A stretch of DNA of 64,000 nt from Streptomyces fagopyri (GTDB lineage: Bacteria > Actinomycetota > Actinomycetes > Streptomycetales > Streptomycetaceae): the NCBI RefSeq assembly GCF_009498275.1, contig NZ_CP045643.1:4774001-4838000 (forward strand). Direction: 5' to 3'. Below the pieces are notes generated by a model that saw nothing but the letters and a program-made list of their open reading frames with translations, was not told the origin of the DNA and searched no databases. The first letter of the stretch is position 1, and every line of letters starts with the position of its first letter. Position numbers and translations under genes: made by a program. Below are positions 8,245 through 16,195 of this stretch, one piece after another.

Positions 8245-9822
8245 ATGGACGCTCCGACCACCACGTCGGCCGACAACGGCACTTCCGGAGGAAATGGCGG
8301 GAGCGGCTGGTTCACGCCGCGCAAGGAACCCGAACCGACACCCGCCGACACGGAGCGGGAGACCGAAGGGGCCAGCCGACTGGCCGCGTTGCGCCCCGTG
8401 GGCCGCTCCACGGAGACCGGGCCGGCAGAGGACAGCTCCCAGAGGCACGGGCGACGTACAGGCGAGGAGACGGGCGCACAGACGCGAATATCCGCTCTTG
8501 AGGACGCGGTGCCCACCGCCGCGAGCCAGAAAGCTTCCGAAGCCGTCCAGGACGCTGTCGCGCCCTTCCGTGCCTCGGTGACGCCGGAACCCCGGACCGC
8601 GTCTCCCGCAGAGGCCCGCGTGGGCCGGAGTCCCGTCCCCTCGCAACCGGGACCGGTGCCGATCCGTCCGTCGGTGCCCGTGGGGAGGCCCGCCGCCGTC
8701 GCGGAACCGTCCCCGGACGCCGTGCTCATCCGTCGGACCATGGCCGAGGTCGGCTCCGTCGCCGACAAGGTCACCTCGTACTTCTACGCGCTGCTCTTCG
8801 TACGGCACCCGGAACTCCGGTCGCTGTTCCCCGCCGCGATGGACACCCAGCGGGACCGGCTGCTCAAAGCGCTGCTGACCGCCGCCGAACACATCGACAA
8901 CACCGCGGTTCTCGTCGACTATCTGCAGAACCTCGGTCGTGGTCACCGCAAGTACGGGACCCGGCCCGAGCACTACCCGGCCGTCGGCGAGTGCCTCATC
9001 GGCTCGCTCAGCCGGTTCGCCTCGGCGATCTGGGACGCCGAGACCGAGGCGGCCTGGGTGCGCGCGTACACGACCATCTCCCAGGTCATGATCGACGCGG
9101 CGGCCTCCGACGAACTGCGTGCCCCGGCCTGGTGGTACGCCGAGGTGGTCGCGCACGATCTCAGGACCCCTGACGTCGCCGTCGTCACCGTCCGACCCGA
9201 CCAGCCGTATCCTTTCCTCGCCGGGCAGTACACGAGCCTGGAGACGCCGTGGTGGCCCCGGATCTGGAGGCACTACTCGTTCGCCTCCGCGCCCCGGTCC
9301 GACGGACTGCTGTCCTTCCATGTGAAGGCGGTTCCGGCGGGGTGGGTCTCCAACGCCCTGGTGCACCGCGCGCGTCCCGGCGACATCATCAGACTCGGGC
9401 CGCCTGCCGGATCGATGACCGTCGATCACAGCAGCGACAACGGGCTGCTCTGCCTGGGCGGCGGCACCGGCATCGCGCCCATCAAGGCGCTGGTCGAGGA
9501 TGTCGCGGAGCACGGAGAGCGGCGCCCGGTCGAGGTCTTCTACGGTGCCCGCACCGATCACGACCTGTACGACATCGACACGATGCTGCGCCTTCAGCAG
9601 AGCCATCCGTGGCTCGCCGTCCGCCCGGTCGTCGACCACCAGGCGCATCTCCACCTGCCCGACGCCGTGCGCGAGTACGGACCGTGGAACGAGTACGACG
9701 CCTATCTCTCCGGGCCGCCGGGCATGATCCGCAGCGGGATGGACGCGCTGAGGGACGCCGGCATCCCGTCGGACCGTATCCGCCACGACTCGGTCGAGGA
9801 ACTCGTCGGGGCCGGCGACTGA
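8245..9822 (+). CDS. Flavohaemoprotein-like globin-reductase with long N-terminal extension
   Basis: The 525-residue product has a globin domain at about 158-290, with B10-type YFYALLF and a proximal His in GHRKYGTRPEHYP. An FAD domain follows (RHYSFASAP) and then an NAD domain (GGGTGIAPIKAL, YLSGPPGM). Flavohaemoglobins oxidise NO to nitrate with NAD(P)H and O2; this one is likely related. The first 150 residues are Pro-, Glu- and Thr-rich, probably disordered, and absent from ordinary flavohaemoglobins of about 400 residues. The ATG at 8245 follows GAGGCGAGGCAC; an ATG at 8224 is also possible. It is a single gene. No NsrR-type operator was recognised. Confidence 0.88.
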   Translation: MDAPTTTSADNGTSGGNGGSGWFTPRKEPEPTPADTERETEGASRLAALRPVGRSTETGPAEDSSQRHGRRTGEETGAQTRISALEDAVPTAASQKASEAVQDAVAPFRASVTPEPRTASPAEARVGRSPVPSQPGPVPIRPSVPVGRPAAVAEPSPDAVLIRRTMAEVGSVADKVTSYFYALLFVRHPELRSLFPAAMDTQRDRLLKALLTAAEHIDNTAVLVDYLQNLGRGHRKYGTRPEHYPAVGECLIGSLSRFASAIWDAETEAAWVRAYTTISQVMIDAAASDELRAPAWWYAEVVAHDLRTPDVAVVTVRPDQPYPFLAGQYTSLETPWWPRIWRHYSFASAPRSDGLLSFHVKAVPAGWVSNALVHRARPGDIIRLGPPAGSMTVDHSSDNGLLCLGGGTGIAPIKALVEDVAEHGERRPVEVFYGARTDHDLYDIDTMLRLQQSHPWLAVRPVVDHQAHLHLPDAVREYGPWNEYDAYLSGPPGMIRSGMDALRDAGIPSDRIRHDSVEELVGAGD

Positions 9823-9876
9823 TCCGCGGACGCGCACTGCCGGGGGCGGGCGCGAGTGCCGTGCGACCGGAGGACG

Positions 9877-10359
9877 TCAGCCCAGGTCGGGCGCGTGCAT
9901 GGCCCGTACGCCTTCGATGTTCCCGTCGAGATAGTGGCGCAGGGACAGCGGAACGAGGTGGACGGAGGCGATACCGACCCGGGTGAAGGGCACCCGCACG
10001 ATCTCGTACTCGCCGCAGGGCTCGTCCATCTCGGGGCCGTGTCGCAGGGCCGGATCCATGGACTCCAGGTGGCAGACGAAGAAGTGCTGCACCTTCACGC
10101 CGGTGGCGCCGCCGTCGTCGCCGATGTGCTCGACGGTGTCGACGAAGCAGGGCACCACATCGGTGACCTTGGCGCCGAGTTCCTCGTGGACCTCACGGTG
10201 CAGTGCGTCGACGACGGTCGTGTCCTCCGGTTCGACCCCGCCACCCGGTGTGAGCCAGTAGGGATCGACACCCGGCTTGGTGCGTTTGATCAGAATCAGG
10301 TCGTCGCCATCGAGCAGGATGGCACGGGCGGTGCGCTTGACCACGGGTCGGACGGTCAT
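9877..10359 (-). CDS. Nudix hydrolase
   Basis: The 160-residue protein carries a complete Nudix box: a Gly, then Glu five residues on, then REVHEELGA (GGGVEPEDTTVVDALHREVH region, about residues 40-62). The family hydrolyses nucleoside diphosphates linked to another group, using Mg2+ held by the REVHEE glutamates. The substrate is unknown. The ATG at 10359 has only a weak ribosome site. The C-terminal His- and Leu-rich helix (SLRHYLDGNIEGVRAMHAPDL) is not diagnostic. It is convergent with the flavohaemoprotein gene. Confidence 0.9.
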   Translation of the reverse strand: MTVRPVVKRTARAILLDGDDLILIKRTKPGVDPYWLTPGGGVEPEDTTVVDALHREVHEELGAKVTDVVPCFVDTVEHIGDDGGATGVKVQHFFVCHLESMDPALRHGPEMDEPCGEYEIVRVPFTRVGIASVHLVPLSLRHYLDGNIEGVRAMHAPDLG

Positions 10360-10380
10360 GGGAGAAATGTGGCCCGGCAG

Positions 10381-10394
10381 GTTCCACGTGAAAC
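10381..10394. promoter_or_regulatory. parS-like site with one mismatch
   Basis: GTTCCACGTGAAAC differs from the parS consensus at one position. It lies in the 120-base gap between the Nudix gene and the LysR gene. Such near-matches are common among Streptomyces parS sites, so ParB binding is plausible. Confidence 0.75.
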
Positions 10395-10479
10395 ATTCTG
10401 GAGCCCCGTGGGCTCAGGGAGGGCCCTCAGGAGGGCTTCCACGAGTACCCGGTGAGTTTTCCCGCACGGTCCGCAGCCA

Positions 10480-11385
10480 TCAGGTCCAGTCCGCGGCGGC
10501 GTGCAGCAGCCATTCGTACGCCCGGGCGATGTGCGGCATGGCCAGTGTGCCGGTGCGGACCACCAGGAAGTACGTGCGCAGGGGAGGCACCACGGGGTCG
10601 AGGAGCGCCACGACGTCTCCGCGTTCCAGGGACTCGGCACACAGATACCGCGGCAGCACAGCGAGGCCCGCGCCCGTGGCGGCGCAGGCGAGCACGGCGC
10701 GCAGATCGGGGACGACCACCGTGCCCGAGGCGGCCGGACGGGAGTCGAAGACGGAGGCCCAGTAGCGGGCGACGAGCGGGAGTGACTCGTGGACCTCGAT
10801 CACGGGGAAGTTGTCCAGGACCGGCGAGCCCTTGCGACGGAGCTTTCCGGGACTGATGCGGGCGGCCCAGCGCGGAGCTGCCACCAGGACGTGCTCCTCG
10901 TCGCAGAGCGGGGTCGCGGTGAGCAGGGCGCCACGCGGACGGGCCGTGGTGATGGCCAGATCATGGTGTCCGGCCGCGAGCCCCTCCAACGTCTCCTCGG
11001 CGTTGCCGAACGAGGCGCGCAGCGCGAATCCCTGTCCGTTGTCGCCCGTCAGTCCGGTCAGGGCGGGCAGCGCACGCTCGGCGGTGAACTCCGGAGGCCC
11101 GGCGAGGTGCAGGGTACGCAGCGACGAGTCCTCGTCGAGCCCGACCTCGGCGATCTCCACCAGGGCGTCGAGATGGGGCGCGGCCTTGTGCGCGAGCTCG
11201 TCCCCGATCGTCGTGGGCGTCACCCCGCGGGCCTGGCGCAGAAAGAGCGGCCTGCCCAATTGCCGCTCCAGGGTGCGGATCTGCGAGGTGACGGCAGGCT
11301 GGGAGAGGCCGAGCAGTGCGGCGGCGCGAGTGAAGGAACCGGCCCGGTGCACGGTCACGAACGTCCGCAGCAGGGCCAGATCCAT
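10480..11385 (-). CDS. LysR family transcriptional regulator
   Basis: This 301-residue regulator has an N-terminal winged helix-turn-helix (residues 1-60: MDLALLRTFVTVHRAGSFTR, AAALLGLSQPAVTSQIRTLE) and a C-terminal periplasmic-binding-like effector domain. The start at 11385 has a strong GAAAGGAGG ribosome site; the open frame extends 13 codons further. The neighbour upstream is a PLP enzyme on the same strand 248 bases away rather than divergent, so its target is not obvious. The upstream region 11425-11470 is AT-rich (TATAAATAAG) and probably holds its promoter. Confidence 0.92.
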   Translation of the reverse strand: MDLALLRTFVTVHRAGSFTRAAALLGLSQPAVTSQIRTLERQLGRPLFLRQARGVTPTTIGDELAHKAAPHLDALVEIAEVGLDEDSSLRTLHLAGPPEFTAERALPALTGLTGDNGQGFALRASFGNAEETLEGLAAGHHDLAITTARPRGALLTATPLCDEEHVLVAAPRWAARISPGKLRRKGSPVLDNFPVIEVHESLPLVARYWASVFDSRPAASGTVVVPDLRAVLACAATGAGLAVLPRYLCAESLERGDVVALLDPVVPPLRTYFLVVRTGTLAMPHIARAYEWLLHAAADWT

Positions 11386-11523
11386 GGTGCCCCTCCTTTC
11401 CCAGCACCCTCGACCGGGCCCCAACTATAAATAAGTCGATAGGTCTCTGTCGCTACTGTGATTGGACACTGACACAGAGTCAACTAGCCTTGTGCGCGCG
11501 GTTCTTCGCGCAAAGAACCGGGG

Positions 11524-11556
11524 CGGTCCGAGCCACGAGGGGGGAGGCTCGGACCG
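11524..11556. terminator. Terminator hairpin downstream of the PLP enzyme gene
   Basis: An 11-bp perfect stem (CGGTCCGAGCC with GGCTCGGACCG) with an 11-base loop lies between the PLP enzyme stop (11634) and the LysR promoter. On the minus strand it would end the phosphatase/PLP-enzyme message. A smaller hairpin (GGTTCTT with AAGAACC) lies at 11500-11519. Confidence 0.75.
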
Positions 11557-11633
11557 TCCGTCGTACGAGGCCAGGTGTCGAACGAACGGTCGGGCGCAGG
11601 ACGCAGCCTACTCACCGGCCGCTCAGCAAGACG

Positions 11634-12779
11634 TCAGTCCGCGGACTCGTCGAGTGCGCGGAGTACGTCCGCCACCAGGTCCTCCGGGTCCTCGGCGCCG
11701 GCCGAGAGGCGGATGAAGCCCTCCGGCACCGCGTCGCCGCCCCATCGGCCGCGCCGCTCGGCGGTGGACCGCACCCCTCCGAAACTCGTCGCGTCGTCCA
11801 CCAGACGCAGCGCGTCGAGGAACCGGTCGGCACGCGCGCGGGTGGACAGGGTGAAGGAGACCACGCACCCGAAGCGACGCATCTGCTGCGACGCGATCTT
11901 GTGCGAGGGGTCCTCGGGCAGGCCCGGGTAGCGCAGTCCCGTCACCTCGGGCCGGCCCCGCAGCGCCTCGGCGATGACCATGGCGTTGGCGTTCTGCCGG
12001 TCGGCGCGCAACTGGAGCGTGGCCAGCGAGCGGTGGGCCAGCCATGCCTCCATGGGGCCGGGGATCGCCCCGACGATCTTCCGCCAGCGCCGCACGGGCG
12101 CCATCAGACCGGCGTCGAGCGCGCTGACGTATCCGAGGAGGATGTCGCCGTGCCCGGTGAGCATCTTCGTCCCGCTGGCCACCGAGAAGTCGGCTCCCAG
12201 CTCCAGCGGGCGCTGCCCGAGCGGGGTGGCCAGGGTGTTGTCGACGGCGACGAGGGTCCCCTGGGCGTGGGCCGCCCCGACGAGCCGCCGGACGTCGCAC
12301 ACGTCGAGCCCCGGGTTCGACGGGGTCTCGATCCACAGCAGCTTGGCGCCGTCGAGGACGTCGAGCTGCGCGTCACCTGCGGTCGGCGCGGTCCGTACCT
12401 CGATGCCGTACGAGGTGAGCTGCTCGCGCACCAGCGGCAGCACCTGGTAGCCGTCGTCGGGCAGGACGACCACGTCGCCGGCCCGCAGCTGCGAGAAGAG
12501 CACCGCCGAGATGGCGGCCATCCCGGAGGGGAAGGCGAGCGTGGTCACGCCCTCCTGCCCGGGCCCCTCCAGTTCGCCGATGGCACGCTCCAGGAGCGTC
12601 CAGGTCGGGTTCTCGTCCCGGCCGTAGGTGTACGGGCCGGTCGGATCGCCCGGCAGATGGAAGTGCGCGGCGAAGACCGGCCCCGGCAGGGTCGGCTCGT
12701 GTTTGACGGGTTCGGGCAGCCCCGCCCGTACCGCTCGTGTGCCGTCGCCGCTTCCTGTGACGAAATCCCCTGACGTCAT
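11634..12779 (-). CDS. Cys/Met metabolism PLP-dependent enzyme (cystathionine lyase/synthase type)
   Basis: The 381-residue protein is a fold-type I PLP enzyme of the cystathionine gamma-lyase/gamma-synthase group. Marks are FPSGMAAISAVLF (cofactor phosphate), IETPSNPGLDVCD and VDNTLATPLGQRPLELGAD, and the PLP lysine in SGTKMLTGHGD. The family usually shows SxTKYxxGHSD, so the context of the lysine is slightly atypical and the exact reaction is uncertain. It most likely cleaves cystathionine or a related thioether. Its start overlaps the stop of the upstream phosphatase by four bases (ATGA), so the two are translationally coupled. Confidence 0.88.
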   Translation of the reverse strand: MTSGDFVTGSGDGTRAVRAGLPEPVKHEPTLPGPVFAAHFHLPGDPTGPYTYGRDENPTWTLLERAIGELEGPGQEGVTTLAFPSGMAAISAVLFSQLRAGDVVVLPDDGYQVLPLVREQLTSYGIEVRTAPTAGDAQLDVLDGAKLLWIETPSNPGLDVCDVRRLVGAAHAQGTLVAVDNTLATPLGQRPLELGADFSVASGTKMLTGHGDILLGYVSALDAGLMAPVRRWRKIVGAIPGPMEAWLAHRSLATLQLRADRQNANAMVIAEALRGRPEVTGLRYPGLPEDPSHKIASQQMRRFGCVVSFTLSTRARADRFLDALRLVDDATSFGGVRSTAERRGRWGGDAVPEGFIRLSAGAEDPEDLVADVLRALDESAD

Positions 12780-13267
12780 GCCGCCCGTCCCTCCAGTTCC
12801 CGCTGAACAGCGGCGAGCAGTCCGTGGCTCGCCGCCTCCACCATCTCAAGACACGCCTCGAAATCGTTCAGACGTCCGTAATACGGATCGGGGACGTCCG
12901 GATCGTCGCCCACCGCGGGGTCGTACGACCGCAGCAGGCGGACCTTGTCCGCGTCCTCGGGGGTGGGCGCGAGACGGCGCAGGTCCCGCAGGTGGCCGGA
13001 GTCGAGGGCGATGACGAGGTCGAGTCGGGAGAACCACGCGGCACGGAATCGGCGGGCCGTGTGGCCGCTCCCGTAGCCGCCCGCCTCCAGCACGGCGACG
13101 GTGCGGGAGTCCGCACCGTCGCCCTCGTGCCAGCCGCCCGTGCCCGCGCTGTCGACCTCGACCACGCCGTCGAGTCCGGCCTCCTCCACGCGAGCACGGA
13201 AGACGGACTCGGCCATGGGGGAGCGGCAGATGTTGCCGGTGCAGACGAAGCAGACGCGATAGGACAT
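12776..13267 (-). CDS. Low-molecular-weight protein tyrosine phosphatase
   Basis: This 163-residue enzyme has the P-loop VCTGNICRSP at residues 8-17 (catalytic Cys and Arg) and the general-acid DPYYG motif near residue 127. It hydrolyses phosphotyrosine. In Streptomyces the homologue PtpA affects secondary metabolism, but this entry is not proven to be that protein. The ATG at 13267 starts one strand before the motif, as in the family. It is coupled to the downstream PLP enzyme gene and lies 10 bases from the preceding holin-like gene stop, so a three-gene unit is likely. Confidence 0.94.
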   Translation of the reverse strand: MSYRVCFVCTGNICRSPMAESVFRARVEEAGLDGVVEVDSAGTGGWHEGDGADSRTVAVLEAGGYGSGHTARRFRAAWFSRLDLVIALDSGHLRDLRRLAPTPEDADKVRLLRSYDPAVGDDPDVPDPYYGRLNDFEACLEMVEAASHGLLAAVQRELEGRAA

Positions 13268-13276
13268 CGGGCTCTC

Positions 13277-13660
13277 TCAGTCGTCGTCGCCGTCAGGAAG
13301 GACCACGTTCAGCGCCCAGGACACCACCGAGATGATCAGGCCGCCCACCACGGCGGTCCAGAAGCCCTGGACGTGGAAACTCAGGTCCAGCTTGTCGGCC
13401 AGCCACGAGGTCAGCAGCAGCATCAGGGCGTTGACCACGAGGGTGATCAGGCCGAGGGTGAGAATGAACAGCGGGAAGGTCAATATCTTCACCACCGGCT
13501 TGACCAGGAAGTTCACGAGTCCGAAGACCAGCGCGACGAGCAACAGCGTGCCGACCTTCTTGCCGGTGCTGTCGCCCGTCAGGGTGATCTTGTCGAGTAC
13601 CCATACGGCGACGGCCAGGGCCCCGGCGTTGGCGATCGTCTTGACTACGAAATTCTTCAT
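13277..13660 (-). CDS. Phage holin family 4-TM membrane protein (PF04020 type)
   Basis: The 127-residue protein has four hydrophobic segments: AGALAVAVWVL, VGTLLLVALVFGLVNFLV, FPLFILTLGLITLVVNALMLLLTSWLA and FWTAVVGGLIISVVSWALNVVL. An NFLVKPVVKILTFP segment joins them. This matches the PF04020 family, named after holins but widespread in bacterial chromosomes. There are no phage genes around, so a lysis role is unlikely. It ends with an acidic GDDD tail. The ATG at 13660 is the first plausible start; the longer frame lacks a ribosome site. Confidence 0.88.
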   Translation of the reverse strand: MKNFVVKTIANAGALAVAVWVLDKITLTGDSTGKKVGTLLLVALVFGLVNFLVKPVVKILTFPLFILTLGLITLVVNALMLLLTSWLADKLDLSFHVQGFWTAVVGGLIISVVSWALNVVLPDGDDD

Positions 13661-13701
13661 GTGTCTGATCGTGGCAGAAGAGATCGACTGGTGAGCAGGG
13701 C

Positions 13702-13710
13702 TGTGGACAG
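13702..13710 (-). promoter_or_regulatory. DnaA box (CTGTCCACA on minus strand)
   Basis: It matches the degenerate Streptomyces consensus (T/C)(T/C)(G/A/C)TCCACA. It lies in the short divergent gap between the holin-like gene and the cupin gene. It is a single site with no cluster. Confidence 0.45.
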
Positions 13711-13739
13711 CCCGCGGAGCACAGGAGCGGACGAGGGCG

Positions 13740-14057
13740 ATGAAGGCATTCCGGCTGGACGAACTGGAGGCGGAGCGCGCCGCCAACGACGGCGCCTATC
13801 TGCAGTTCCTGTGGGAGCGGAACATGTCGGTCGGCCTGTACGCCCTCGACGCCGGTGAGCGCGACTCCCAGCAGCCCCACCAGCAGGACGAGGTGTACTT
13901 CGTGGCGAGCGGCCGGGCCGCGATCACGGTCGGCCTGGAGACCACGCAGGTGGCGCGCGGCAGCATCGTCTACGTCCCCGCGGGCGTCGCGCACAAGTTC
14001 CACCACATCACCGAGGACCTGCGAGTCCTGGTGATGTTCTCTCCGCCGGAGAGCTGA
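13740..14057 (+). CDS. Small cupin-domain protein
   Basis: The 105-residue protein is a single-domain cupin: the first motif region is QQPHQQDEVYFVASGRAAI and the second is YVPAGVAHKFHHI, with candidate metal ligands His and Glu. Small cupins bind metals or small ligands, and no reaction can be assigned. The ATG at 13740 has a GGAGCGGACGAGGGCG leader. It is divergent from the holin-like gene and followed by a short membrane peptide gene. Confidence 0.85.
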   Translation: MKAFRLDELEAERAANDGAYLQFLWERNMSVGLYALDAGERDSQQPHQQDEVYFVASGRAAITVGLETTQVARGSIVYVPAGVAHKFHHITEDLRVLVMFSPPES

Positions 14058-14222
14058 CCCCGGTCTCAGGGTTCCCTAGGGGAACGGTCAGGGGAGGACA
14101 AGGGGTGCGAGAGGCCCGCCGGCACCCTTCTGGGCCCTAGCATCGGACGCAGACAGTCGGAGAACCCGGAATCGCAGTCCCGGACTTGGGGCGACGGGCG
14201 AAGAGAGGCAAGGACAAGGGCA

Positions 14223-14435
14223 ATGCGAGAGATCTTCAACGGTATGCCGTGGTGGGTGAAGTGGATCGCGGTGCCGGTCATCGCTCTGGTCGTGTTCGGC
14301 ACGGTGATAGTCAGTGTGCTCACCGTGGTGATCAGCCTGCTCTTCAAGGCGTTGGTCTTCGTCGCGCTGGTCGGCGGACTGATCTACCTGGTGCGCAAGT
14401 TCACGTCGAGTTCGTCCTCCCGCGGCGGCTGGTGA
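14223..14435 (+). CDS. Small membrane protein, DUF5326-like
   Basis: The 70-residue protein begins MREIFNGMPWWVKWIAVP and continues with two hydrophobic helices (VIALVVFGTVIVSVLTVVI and LLFKALVFVALVGGLIYLV). It ends in a basic/serine tail (RKFTSSSSSRGGW). I recall this pattern as DUF5326, conserved in Streptomyces and of unknown function. It lies directly upstream of ssgR on the same strand and is flanked by two small hairpins (14075-14093 and 14478-14505). Confidence 0.8.
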   Translation: MREIFNGMPWWVKWIAVPVIALVVFGTVIVSVLTVVISLLFKALVFVALVGGLIYLVRKFTSSSSSRGGW

Positions 14436-14477
14436 CGCACCACCGGGTGAGTCGCGGGTAACGGGCGGATGGGCAAA

Positions 14478-14505
14478 GGGAACCCCAGGTTCCCTCGCGC
14501 GAGGG
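14478..14505 (+). terminator. Double hairpin between DUF5326-like gene and ssgR
   Basis: GGGAACC/GGTTCCC with a 3-base loop is immediately followed by the palindrome CCCTCGCGCGAGGG and then AAGTTTTCC. The two structures share the CCC, so they are alternatives. Likely terminator of the upstream gene. Confidence 0.6.
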
Positions 14506-14650
14506 AAGTTTTCCGGCAGGGCCGTCTGCGAGCGGTGGCAGGCGGTTAAAGTCCGGAATTCGACGCGGGGCCGACTCCCCGCGGGCAGCGCACAGCCCCC
14601 TCCCGTGTCCCCCCGCACGGGCGGTCCCCCTCGCGCTTCGGGAGTGCCCC

Positions 14651-15574
14651 TTGGCCACGGTTGACACCGCACCCACAGAATCACTCACTGCACCCATCCA
14701 GCGGTCCAGTGCCTCCGCCGCGTCCTACGTCCCGCCGGCCCAGCCGCGTTCCTCCCCCGCGGAGATCCGTGCCTCCTTGCCGGCCGCGCGCACCGGCCGG
14801 CTGGAGTCCGCGCCCCCGGAGCCGCACCCCACGACCCTGATCGGCTCCGTGCAACGCGCGATGCGCCTCCTGGAGGCTGTTGCCGCGCGCGAGCACGGAG
14901 CCCCCGCGAAACAGCTCGCCCGGGAGGCCGGGCTCGCGTTGCCCACGGCCTACCACCTGCTGCGCACCCTGGTGCACGAGGGCTATCTGTGCCGGGAGAA
15001 GGGCTTGTTCTTCCTCGGTGAGGCCGCCGAGCGGTTGAGCAGCAGCGGAGCCCAGCAGAAACGTCGCAGCACGGTGAGCGACGCGCTCGCCCGGTGGCGC
15101 GACTCGATCGGTGCTCCCGTGTACTACGCGGTCTACCGTGACGGCGAGATCGAGGTCATGTCCGTCGCGGACACCCCAGGGAACCCGGCGGTGGAGGAGT
15201 GGGCCGACTTCAGGGAGACCGGGCACGCCCACGCGATCGGCAAGTGTCTGCTGTCCCAACTCGACGAGAGCGCGCGCCGGGATCATCTGGACCGCTATCC
15301 CGTGCGGTCGCTCACTCCCTACACGGTGCGCGACAACGCCGGCCTGCTGCGGCGTCTGGAGCGGACCGGGCGGATGGAACCCGTCACCGAGCGGCAGGAG
15401 TACGCGCTGGGAACGGTGTGCGCCGCACTGCCCATCACCGCGGGAACAACCGCCGCGACAATGGCCATTTCTCTCCCTGTTCACCAGGCTGATCGACTGC
15501 TACCGGCGGCACGACAATTGCAAGGTGAGATCGGCAGACTACTGGGGTCACTCGCGATCTCTATCAGCATCTGA
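14651..15574 (+). CDS. ssgR: IclR-type regulator SsgR, activator of ssgA
   Basis: The 307-residue protein has an IclR winged helix at about residues 63-115 (QRAMRLLEAVAAREHGAPAK, LALPTAYHLLRTLVHEGYL) and a C-terminal effector domain. The identity rests on its place directly upstream of ssgA, as in S. coelicolor, where SsgR activates ssgA and is needed for normal sporulation. The start is a TTG at 14651 with GGGAG upstream. The first 60 residues are Pro/Ser-rich and probably disordered. The C-terminal catalytic-like core appears complete. No TTA codon was seen. Confidence 0.9.
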   Translation: MATVDTAPTESLTAPIQRSSASAASYVPPAQPRSSPAEIRASLPAARTGRLESAPPEPHPTTLIGSVQRAMRLLEAVAAREHGAPAKQLAREAGLALPTAYHLLRTLVHEGYLCREKGLFFLGEAAERLSSSGAQQKRRSTVSDALARWRDSIGAPVYYAVYRDGEIEVMSVADTPGNPAVEEWADFRETGHAHAIGKCLLSQLDESARRDHLDRYPVRSLTPYTVRDNAGLLRRLERTGRMEPVTERQEYALGTVCAALPITAGTTAATMAISLPVHQADRLLPAARQLQGEIGRLLGSLAISISI

Positions 15575-15673
15575 AAACTCACTCCTTGTGATCTCTTGTG
15601 TACGTTGAGCAAGATTTCAGCAGTGTCAGGGGGACGATTCCTGGCCAGTCGACGGCAAACGACGGGGTAGGCG

Positions 15674-16111
15674 ATGCGCGAGTCGGTACAGGCAGAGGTC
15701 ATGATGAGCTTCCTCGTGTCGGAGGAGCTGTCCTTCCGCATCCCGGTGGAGCTGCGCTACGAGACCTGTGATCCCTACGCCGTGCGGCTGACCTTCCATT
15801 TGCCCGGCGACGCGCCCGTGACCTGGGCTTTCGGGCGGGAGTTGCTGATCGACGGCGTGGGCCGGCCGTGCGGCGACGGCGATGTGCACATCGCGCCCGC
15901 CGATCCGGACGCGTTCGGCGAGGTACTGATCCGGCTTCAGGTGGGCGGCGACCACGCGCTGTTCCGGTCCGGCGCGGCGCCGCTGGTGGCCTTCCTCGAC
16001 CGCACCGACAAGCTCGTACCGCTGGGGCAGGAGCGCTCCCTCGCGGATTTCGACGCCCATCTCGACGAGGCACTGGACCGCATCCTGGCGGAGGAGCAGA
16101 GCGCGGGCTGA
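15674..16111 (+). CDS. ssgA: Sporulation and cell-division protein SsgA
   Basis: This is the founding SsgA-like protein. It marks sites of septation and germination in Streptomyces hyphae and works with SsgB, which recruits FtsZ. The 145-residue protein begins MRESVQAEVMMSFLVSEE and contains RYETCDPYAVRLTFHLPGD and FGRELLIDG. These match SsgA itself more closely than other SALPs as I remember them. The ATG at 15674 follows GGGGTAGGCG; ATG 15704 is a less likely internal start. The 99-base gap after ssgR contains its own promoter region, where SsgR is expected to bind. Confidence 0.95.
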   Translation: MRESVQAEVMMSFLVSEELSFRIPVELRYETCDPYAVRLTFHLPGDAPVTWAFGRELLIDGVGRPCGDGDVHIAPADPDAFGEVLIRLQVGGDHALFRSGAAPLVAFLDRTDKLVPLGQERSLADFDAHLDEALDRILAEEQSAG

Positions 16112-16166
16112 AGCGTTCCCGCGCTTCGGTGGAGGAACGCTTCAGCACACGGTGGAGGAACGCTTC
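16110..16166. terminator. Bidirectional terminator with duplicated right arm
   Basis: GAAGCGTTCC (16110-16119) pairs with GGAACGCTTC at 16134-16143, or with a second identical copy at 16157-16166. The second copy is part of a 17-bp direct repeat (16127-16143 and 16150-16166). It sits between the convergent ssgA and YibE/F genes. Confidence 0.7.
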
Positions 16167-16195
16167 CGCACGCCCGGAGCGGGCGCGCGGCGGCT

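Noticed and set aside
8086..9837. 583-residue frame opposite the flavohaemoprotein gene
   Set aside because: It is composition-biased with no motif. The plus-strand gene has complete globin and reductase signatures.
13277..13660. Evidence of a prophage (holin-like gene)
   Set aside because: The PF04020 family is common on chromosomes and no other phage gene, integrase or attachment site is near.
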